Position numbers and translations under genes: made by a program
Origin: Candidatus Avipropionibacterium avicola
GTDB lineage: Bacteria; Actinomycetota; Actinomycetes; Propionibacteriales; Propionibacteriaceae
Length of the DNA stretch: 13,988 bases
Assembly: GCA_018715445.1 (NCBI GenBank)
Contig: DVLP01000368.1
Coordinates: 1 to 13,988, forward strand
Reading direction: 5' to 3'
The notes under the pieces: generated by a model
What the model was told of the DNA's origin: nothing
The model's database searches: none
What the model saw: the letters and a program-made list of their open reading frames with translations, nothing else
Part shown: positions 7,099 through 12,740 of the stretch, in pieces
Layout: each line of letters begins with the position of its first letter
Position numbering within the stretch: the first letter of the stretch is position 1

Positions 7099-9336
7099 AT
7101 GGCCCGGTGTCGCGCCCTTGCCCTGCTGTTCGGTCTGCTCCTGCTGGCCTCCTGCCGACCCGCCGAAGCCCCGGACGAGCCGACGACGCCGCAGTGGGCC
7201 ACGTACCCGACCGCGGCCGAGGCGCTGCCGAGCGCAGCCACTCACCGGGTCACCGGGTCGGTGCCGGGGACCTCGAAGCAGCCGGTGCTGTACGTCGGCA
7301 GCACCACCGATCCGGGCGCGCCCGAGCAGGCGACCGTCTGGCTGCCCGGCAAGGGACGGTCCCCGGGCCGGCCCGTCCGGTTGGAGCTGTCGGGCGACTC
7401 TCGGGTGGAGGCGGTCGGCACCAATGGCGACACCACCGTGGTGGTCGGCCATCAGTGGCAGGAGGGTCGCGAGGCCCCGTTCGCCATGGTCTCGCGGGAC
7501 CGGCGGGCGTGGGACCCGATCCCGATCACCGTGGATCTGCACGAGCGCTCGATCGTCCTGCACCGGGTGGCGGTGACCAGCACCGGTGAGGCGGTTGCGC
7601 TGGGGGTTGATCGTGATCGGGACGTCGCCGTCGCCCTCGACCTCGCCGAGCAGCGGATCGTCGATCTGCCCGGCCCTGCGGCGATGGTGCCCGAAGCCGT
7701 ACGGGCCGTGGTGAGGGTCGATGACCGGATGCTCGCGCTGGTCCGGATGACGACCGAGGACGGCAGCTCGACGGTGCTCGGCTACCAGTCGAACGCCGAC
7801 GCCACGTCCTGGGCCTTGTCGGGACCACTGCCCGGTGAGGACACCGAGGTCAACGGGGCCATCATCGCTCCGTACGGCGTCGTGGCCACCGGCTCGCGCC
7901 GGGTCGGCGGCGTGCAGCGCCCAGCGATCTGGCGCTGGCTGGACGGGTACGGCTGGGAGGCGAGCGACACCGTCGACATGGACCTGTCCGAGGGCAGTGA
8001 CGCGGCCTTCGGTGCCCCGGTGACGCTGGGGAAGGACGTGGTGATCCCGGTGCTGAGGGCCGACGCCACCCGTACCCCGCTCATGGTCTGGACCTGGCGG
8101 AGCGGGCTTCCGCAGTGGTTCTGGCCGACATCGCTGCCACGGTGGAACGGACCGAATCCCGACGTCCGACTCGAGCGCGACGGGCAACGGGTCCGTGCGG
8201 TGCGTTCGGGGTGGGGTCGGACCGAAGTCGGACGGTTCGACCTGGACGACCTGGAGTGGACCTCGTTGGCCCGGTCCGAACCGGCCGTCGTCCCGGTCCA
8301 GGACTGGTCATCGGTGACGCTCGACGGTGACGTGCCGCTGTTGATCGGGACCCGGCAGCGGTCACAGACCACGGCCACGGGTTGGAGGACCGGGCCGCAC
8401 GAGTCAGCGTACGGACTCGACTCCGGTTCGCTGGCCCGCACCTCGTGGGATCCCCGGCAGGGCAAGGATCTGACGATGAGGGCGATGCAGACCGGGACCG
8501 ACGGCACGACGGTGCTGCTGGGTGTGGCGGAGGTCGGTGAGCAGCAGGGATGGACCGACGTACGGGGATGGGTGCGACCGCCGGGCGGTGACTGGCAGGA
8601 GGCCACCGGACTGGACGGTCCCCGTTCCGAGCAGTTGAGCGCGTTGCTCGCGGTCGAGGACGGTTGGCTTGCGGTCGGTGTCGACAGCGACGGACTCGCC
8701 CAGGGGCGCGCCGAGCAGGTCGCAGTGTGGCGCTCGGCCGACGGTCGGCAGTGGCAGCGGGCCGACGGCCCCCGCCTGGGCAAGGGCTTCGAGCAGATGC
8801 GGGCCACGGCTGCCTGCATCGTCGACGACGCGGTGGTGCTCGTCGGATGGGGCAGGCGAGGCGACGGTGGCGAGGTCCCGCTGGTCCTGCGTGGCAAGGG
8901 TGAGAAGTGGACACGGGTCGAGCCGACCGGTCTCGACGGCACCGTGACCCGGTTGACCGGTTGTGCCGCCGACGGCGAGACGCTCCTGGTCCGTGGCAGC
9001 GGTGCCACCAGCCACCTGTGGCGCTCGACCGACGGTGGCCGCGGCTTCGACGAGGTCAGCCCCGAGGCGTCCCACGACCGCATCGGCACCGTGATCGCGG
9101 TGGACGGCGGGTTCCTGGCCGGCGGGGAGCGTCACGGCCACGGTCTCGCGGGCCCGGTCGTGTGGCTGTCGTCCGACGGTGCCACCTGGACCGCGGTCCC
9201 GGTCGTCGGGACGACCCGCCAACAGGTCAGCCAGCTCATGGTGCACCGCGAGGGACTGGTGGTCGCCATGGTCGGCACCTCGGGACCGGAGGTGGTCACC
9301 CTGACGAACTGGGCCGAACTGCTCGCCCAGGTGTGA
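7099..9336 (+). CDS. Secreted lipoprotein with BNR/Asp-box-like beta-propeller repeats, function unknown
   Basis: The 745-residue product begins with a lipoprotein signal: Arg residues at 3 and 5, hydrophobic residues 7-17, and lipobox LASC with Cys19 as the predicted lipidated residue. The mature protein is therefore probably anchored on the outer face of the membrane. The rest is rich in Trp, Gly and short strands. The C-terminal third has regularly spaced blades resembling Asp-box/BNR repeats (S-x-D-G-x-x-W): WVRPPGGDW near 491, VWRSADGRQW near 543, a degenerate VLRGKGEKW near 596, LWRSTDGGRG near 640 and VWLSSDGATW near 688. Spacing is about 44-53 residues. Weaker repeats occur earlier (MVSRDRRAWD near 130). 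No sialidase FRIP motif or catalytic residues were recognised, so enzyme activity is not claimed. ATG 7099 is preferred over ATG 7084 because GGAGAGG (7086-7092) lies six bases before it. The gene converges on the DUF3048 gene with five bases between stops. Confidence 0.85.
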   Translation: MARCRALALLFGLLLLASCRPAEAPDEPTTPQWATYPTAAEALPSAATHRVTGSVPGTSKQPVLYVGSTTDPGAPEQATVWLPGKGRSPGRPVRLELSGDSRVEAVGTNGDTTVVVGHQWQEGREAPFAMVSRDRRAWDPIPITVDLHERSIVLHRVAVTSTGEAVALGVDRDRDVAVALDLAEQRIVDLPGPAAMVPEAVRAVVRVDDRMLALVRMTTEDGSSTVLGYQSNADATSWALSGPLPGEDTEVNGAIIAPYGVVATGSRRVGGVQRPAIWRWLDGYGWEASDTVDMDLSEGSDAAFGAPVTLGKDVVIPVLRADATRTPLMVWTWRSGLPQWFWPTSLPRWNGPNPDVRLERDGQRVRAVRSGWGRTEVGRFDLDDLEWTSLARSEPAVVPVQDWSSVTLDGDVPLLIGTRQRSQTTATGWRTGPHESAYGLDSGSLARTSWDPRQGKDLTMRAMQTGTDGTTVLLGVAEVGEQQGWTDVRGWVRPPGGDWQEATGLDGPRSEQLSALLAVEDGWLAVGVDSDGLAQGRAEQVAVWRSADGRQWQRADGPRLGKGFEQMRATAACIVDDAVVLVGWGRRGDGGEVPLVLRGKGEKWTRVEPTGLDGTVTRLTGCAADGETLLVRGSGATSHLWRSTDGGRGFDEVSPEASHDRIGTVIAVDGGFLAGGERHGHGLAGPVVWLSSDGATWTAVPVVGTTRQQVSQLMVHREGLVVAMVGTSGPEVVTLTNWAELLAQV

Positions 9337-9341
9337 ATCCC

Positions 9342-10361
9342 TCAGCCCTGGAGCAGCAGCCAGGTCTTGCCCGGCTTGAGCTCGATCGGCTTGCCCTTGG
9401 CGTCGGTGAAGGTCATCGGCGAGCCGACCTTCTTGCGCTGCCAGGTGCCGGTGATGGTCTTGCCGTTGCGGGTGATGCTCACCTTGCCCTTGCCGACGGT
9501 CTCCGAGACGATCGACAGGTTCGAGGTGGTGTCGGTGTCACGACGGTTCTTCACCGACAGCACGACGATGTTGTCGGCCAGCAGGTTCTTCCTGGTGGTC
9601 GCGTCGTCGTAGGTGTCGCCGTTGACCGCGATCTGGTAGCGCTTGCCCTTGCGGGTGAAGGTGAAGGTGTCGGCACCGACCTTCTCGGTCTGCTTGCCGG
9701 ACTTCTTTGCGCGCTTCCAGGCCTTCTCACTGCCGTTGAAGGTCCACCCGATCGACTTGGGGGCCTTGCCGACCTTGGAGTTCTTGGCCAGGTCGGCCAG
9801 GTTCACCACCACGTTGTGGGGTGCGGGGCGACTCGAGTCACGATCACTGCGTTCCATGGCCACCAGGTTCTTCGAGCCCTGGACGTTGGCCTGCACCTTG
9901 CGGTTGGCCCCGCTGTACACCAAGCCGGGCTTGCCGAACAGGGGCAGGAACTCCACGTCGGTGTTGCGGGCACTGCGGACCGGGCCGACCGCCTTCGGGT
10001 ACGAGCTGTGGAAGACCGCGACCAGTCGGGTCAGGCTGGACTCGACTTCCTCGACCACGATGATGTCGGCCGCGCTGATCCCGATCTGGGGGCGCGCCTG
10101 GGCGACATTGTCGATCTTGACCGCGTAGACACCGTTCTTGGAGACCTTGCCGCCGTTGAGCGCGTCGGTCGGCTTCGGCTTGGGCTTCGGCTTGGGTTTC
10201 TTGGTCGGTGTCTCGGTGGGCGTCGGTTCCGATGCCTCCGAGCTGGCCGGCGGGGCGGGAGGGGGTGGCTCCTCGGCGGTGTCGTTGCTGCAGCCGGACA
10301 CGGCCAGCACGAACAGCGTGATCAGCAGGGCGGGGAGCCGCAATCGCAGGTGCACCGGCAC
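9342..10361 (-). CDS. DUF3048 (YerB-like) lipoprotein
   Basis: The 339-residue product has a signal peptide with hydrophobic residues 9-21 and lipobox VSGC (Cys24). A Pro/Glu/Thr-rich linker follows, with a Lys-Pro repeat at residues 54-64, probably a spacer through the cell wall. Then come the two parts of the DUF3048 family. The N-terminal domain has VYAVKIDNVAQARPQIGI, ADIIVVEEVESSLTRLVAVF and the hallmark VGPVRSARNTD. The C-terminal domain ends with GKTITGTWQRKK and IELKPGKTWLLLQG. The family is named after B. subtilis YerB, and its biochemical role is not established. The start is GTG 10361, with GGGGG seven bases upstream; GTG 10355 is an alternative. It begins four bases after the UbiA stop, so it is very likely the last gene of a three-gene operon. 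Confidence 0.92.
   Translation of the reverse strand: MPVHLRLRLPALLITLFVLAVSGCSNDTAEEPPPPAPPASSEASEPTPTETPTKKPKPKPKPKPTDALNGGKVSKNGVYAVKIDNVAQARPQIGISAADIIVVEEVESSLTRLVAVFHSSYPKAVGPVRSARNTDVEFLPLFGKPGLVYSGANRKVQANVQGSKNLVAMERSDRDSSRPAPHNVVVNLADLAKNSKVGKAPKSIGWTFNGSEKAWKRAKKSGKQTEKVGADTFTFTRKGKRYQIAVNGDTYDDATTRKNLLADNIVVLSVKNRRDTDTTSNLSIVSETVGKGKVSITRNGKTITGTWQRKKVGSPMTFTDAKGKPIELKPGKTWLLLQG
10171..10206 (-). repeat. 12-base tandem repeat encoding the Lys-Pro linker
   Basis: Two identical 12-base units (ggcttcggcttg on the plus strand) are followed by a degenerate third copy. On the coding strand they encode the Lys-Pro run of the DUF3048 lipoprotein, between the lipobox and the folded domains. 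Slippage here would change linker length in steps of four residues without breaking the frame. The array is short. Confidence 0.8.
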
Positions 10362-10365
10362 GACG

Positions 10366-11415
10366 CTACCCCCGATGCGGTGTCAGGGCCACCGCCGCGG
10401 GATCGGAGCCCTCGGTCGCGGGTCGGCGGAGTTCTTCGGCGAACCGGAGGCAGCCCAGCGCAAAGGTCGCCAGGCCCAGGCCGGCGAGCAGCTCACCCTG
10501 CCACACCGGCAGGGCGGCGACCCGGGCCGTGGCCAGCAGCAGACAGCAGAACAGCCAGGTGGTGGCGATCCGTCCGACCAGGCCGATCGCCAGCAACTGC
10601 CGGTCCAGGACGGTCTCGACCAGCACCCGCCGCAGCGCCAGAGGGATGGTGATCGCGACCCCGATCACGGTGATCACCAGCACCGGGGAACCACGGTCGA
10701 GCCACATCGTCAGTCCCACCGCACTGGTCGCCAGGCCGGCCAGCACGGCGGCTCCACAGGCCTGCACGGTGGCCCGCGTCCCGTGCCGCACCAGGAAGGT
10801 GCGCTTGCCCGTCGTACGGTCACCGGTCTCGTCGCGGACGTCCTTGAGGAAGAGCCGACCACCGAACAGGATCGCCAACCCGGCCAGGGTGAGTACGGCG
10901 GCGGGCTCGACTGTGACGCCACCGCGGCTGGCGACCGCGACCCCGATCGCCGCGGGATAGCCGACATAGCCGAGCGGCAGGGCCAACTGGGCCAGGCCAC
11001 CGCGTGCCGACAGCCGGATCGGCGGCAGTGAATAGGCCAGGTTCAGTCCCACCATGACGACGGCGGCCACCAGCAGCCAGCCGTTGATCAACGCCGCCAG
11101 CCCCAGTTGGGCCAGGGTGAGACCGGCGACCACCCACCACAACCGCGTCACCGAGGCCGACCCGTTCACCAGGGGGCGCAGGCTGCGCTGTTGGTCGGTC
11201 ACCAGGTTGATCCGGTCGGTCTCGACGTCACTGAGGTCGTTGACGGCGGCCGCATGCCCGTACCAGGTGCCGATCAGCCCGACGGCCGCGACCACGTGCA
11301 CCGGGTGCGGCGGGGCGCCGGCGGTGACCAGCAGCCAGCCCAGCACGGCGTGCAGCAGCACCAGCAGCGTCGACAGCGGCCGCAACACCTGCCACAGCAC
11401 CGGCAATCCGGACAT
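10366..11415 (-). CDS. UbiA-family membrane prenyltransferase
   Basis: The family transfers a prenyl group from a prenyl diphosphate to an aromatic or polar-lipid acceptor inside the membrane, with Mg2+. The 349-residue product is very hydrophobic, with about eight or nine predicted helices. Both family motifs are present: NDLSDVETDRIN (residues 59-70; NDxxDxxxDxxN) and KDVRDETGDRTTGKRT (residues 191-206; the second Asp motif). SLRPLVNG follows the first motif, and NLAYSLPPIRL plus SARGG lie between the two. This layout resembles the homogentisate, chlorophyll-synthase and geranylgeranylglyceryl-phosphate branches as much as UbiA or MenA. The acceptor cannot be assigned. It starts three bases after the upstream membrane-protein gene with only a weak ribosome binding site, suggesting coupled translation. 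The divergent kinase-like gene at 12090 is a plausible functional partner. Confidence 0.9.
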   Translation of the reverse strand: MSGLPVLWQVLRPLSTLLVLLHAVLGWLLVTAGAPPHPVHVVAAVGLIGTWYGHAAAVNDLSDVETDRINLVTDQQRSLRPLVNGSASVTRLWWVVAGLTLAQLGLAALINGWLLVAAVVMVGLNLAYSLPPIRLSARGGLAQLALPLGYVGYPAAIGVAVASRGGVTVEPAAVLTLAGLAILFGGRLFLKDVRDETGDRTTGKRTFLVRHGTRATVQACGAAVLAGLATSAVGLTMWLDRGSPVLVITVIGVAITIPLALRRVLVETVLDRQLLAIGLVGRIATTWLFCCLLLATARVAALPVWQGELLAGLGLATFALGCLRFAEELRRPATEGSDPAAVALTPHRG

Positions 11416-11418
11416 GGC

Positions 11419-12015
11419 TCAGATGCACTTCGGGTCGCGGGCACAGGAGATCGCGGTGGTGGCGACCACGAAGAGGGCGGCGATCAACCCGGCGCCGAAG
11501 ATCACCGACAACACGCCGGCGACCACACCGATCCCGGTGACCCCGCTCTGCGACCAGGTGACCCGACGCAGCTGCGCGACCGCAGCCCCGACCGGCGCGC
11601 CGGCAGCCTCGGCCCACCGTGGCGAGGTCAACAGCCGGTGGCTTTCGGCGACCATGGCACCCAGGATCCAGCAGGGGATGAGCAGCGCCAGGGCCAGGAG
11701 GAAGGGTCCGAGGAAGACCAACCCGATCGGGGGCGCCAGCCAGCCCGCCGCGTCCGGCTCGATCGCGTAGGTGACCAGGATCGCCACCAGGTAGGCGATC
11801 ACGATGAGTCCGACCACGATGGCGGTGATCCACCCGCCCCGGCGTCGTCCGATGCGCATCGCCTGCCCCCAGTCGGACGATTCGTCGATGGCGATGCCGG
11901 CGGCGGCCAGGGTCTGTCGTGCCCGCGACAACGCCCGGGCACTGCGGACCAGCAGCACCAGGGCCGGCACCATCACCAGGGCGAACCCGAGCCCGAGGGG
12001 TAGAAGCCACTCCAT
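11419..12015 (-). CDS. Four-helix integral membrane protein, function unknown
   Basis: The 198-residue product is not recognised as a named family. Predicted membrane segments lie at about residues 3-23, 61-84, 94-121 and 160-188. Between the first and second is a short polar stretch with a possible amphipathic helix (ARALSRARQTLAAAGIAID). Between the third and fourth is a cytoplasmic- or periplasm-facing stretch of about 38 residues. The C-terminus holds two cysteines (C191, C197) that could form a disulfide. It is the first gene of the operon with UbiA and the DUF3048 lipoprotein, with three bases before the UbiA start. A TAGGGT seven bases before the ATG hints at a leaderless transcript. 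A role alongside the prenyltransferase is inferred from position only. Confidence 0.75.
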   Translation of the reverse strand: MEWLLPLGLGFALVMVPALVLLVRSARALSRARQTLAAAGIAIDESSDWGQAMRIGRRRGGWITAIVVGLIVIAYLVAILVTYAIEPDAAGWLAPPIGLVFLGPFLLALALLIPCWILGAMVAESHRLLTSPRWAEAAGAPVGAAVAQLRRVTWSQSGVTGIGVVAGVLSVIFGAGLIAALFVVATTAISCARDPKCI

Positions 12016-12089
12016 GGCGCCAACCCTAGAACGCGACCGATGCCGCCGGGCAGGATTTCTGCGGTGCCGGGTGGGGCAGGATGGGATCC
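12016..12089. promoter_or_regulatory. Compact divergent promoter region, both sides possibly leaderless
   Basis: Only 74 bases separate the two divergent start codons. On the minus strand TAGGGT (12028-12023) lies exactly seven bases before ATG 12015. On the plus strand CAGGAT (12077-12082) lies exactly seven bases before ATG 12090. A TANNNT-like -10 box about seven bases before the start codon is the known pattern of leaderless transcripts in Actinobacteria. No convincing -35 boxes were seen. A purine-rich GGGGCAGG near the plus-strand gene leaves a leadered start possible. Confidence 0.45.
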
Positions 12090-12737
12090 ATGCCGGAGCT
12101 GATGGGCTGGTCCACCCTGCTGGCCGTTGCTGCCTGGTTGCTCGGTCTGGCCGCGGTCGGGGTGCTCAACGAGGTCTTGGCGCGCCACAGTCGGATCCCC
12201 GAGGAGGTGAGCCGCAAGCTCGCCCACGTCGCGGTGGCGCTGGTGGTGGCCGGCATCACCGTGACCACCGCCCTCGACCACCGCTGGTGGGTGGTGCTCG
12301 GGCTGTGTTTCGTCGCTGTGGTCTGGTCGGTCCGGCGGTGGCTGCGGTTGCGCAGCCTGGCACGGCAGGGTCGCCACTCCTCCGGCGAACTGTTGTACGG
12401 CGTCGGGATCGCCCTGGTGGCGCTGGTCTGGTCTCCGGAGGTGTTCTGCTGCGCGGTCCTGGCGCTCGGACTGGCCGATCCGGCGGCGCAACTGGTCGGG
12501 ACCCGATGGCCGATCCGGGTGCTGGGGCCGGCCACCTCACTGGGCGGGATGCTCGGATGTGGCGTGGTGGCAGGCCTCGTGGCGGCCGCAGTACTGCCCG
12601 GGCCGTGGTGGCTGGCGGTGCCGGTGGCCGTGGTGGCCGCCCTCGCCGAGGCCGCGGGTCGTCACGGCTGGGACAACATCACCCTGCCGGTGGCAGTGGC
12701 GGTCACGGCGTCCGGCCTGCTGTGGCTCACCGGATGA
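12090..12737 (+). CDS. CTP-dependent polyprenol/phytol/dolichol kinase-like membrane protein (SEC59/VTE5 family)
   Basis: The 215-residue product is mostly membrane-embedded, with about six predicted helices. It shows the ordered motifs of the dolichol/phytol kinase family: EEVSRKLAHV (residues 38-47, the RKxxH motif), SSGELLYGVG (98-107), LADPAAQLVG (128-137, usually GDAxAxxVG), ATSLGGMLG (148-156, usually KSxEGS) and EAAGRHGWDNITLP (187-200, ending in DN-x-x-(V/L)P). Known members phosphorylate dolichol, phytol or phytyl phosphate, or diacylglycerol in yeast Dgk1, using CTP. Bacterial members are often mislabelled as phosphatidate cytidylyltransferases. The substrate is unknown here, and the Lys of KSxEGS appears as Thr, so activity is uncertain. 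ATG 12090 is preferred; ATG 12081 sits directly on the purine run and ATG 12108 is an alternative. The gene converges on the hydrolase gene with three bases between stops. Confidence 0.75.
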   Translation: MPELMGWSTLLAVAAWLLGLAAVGVLNEVLARHSRIPEEVSRKLAHVAVALVVAGITVTTALDHRWWVVLGLCFVAVVWSVRRWLRLRSLARQGRHSSGELLYGVGIALVALVWSPEVFCCAVLALGLADPAAQLVGTRWPIRVLGPATSLGGMLGCGVVAGLVAAAVLPGPWWLAVPVAVVAALAEAAGRHGWDNITLPVAVAVTASGLLWLTG

Positions 12738-12740
12738 GGC

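Noticed and set aside
6937..8187. Upstream extension of the VOC reading frame to 537 codons
   Set aside because: It is antisense to the lipoprotein gene. The GTG at 6936 has a good ribosome binding site and starts exactly at the VOC fold.
8907..10652. A 581-codon plus-strand open frame spanning the end of the lipoprotein gene and the antisense of the DUF3048 gene
   Set aside because: Its product is low-complexity and matches no family, while the overlapping frames encode proteins with clear motifs. Long antisense frames are expected at this GC content.
12081..12089. ATG 12081 as the start of the kinase-like gene
   Set aside because: It directly abuts the purine-rich run, leaving no spacing for a ribosome binding site, and adds only MGS. 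ATG 12090 fits both leaderless and leadered models better.
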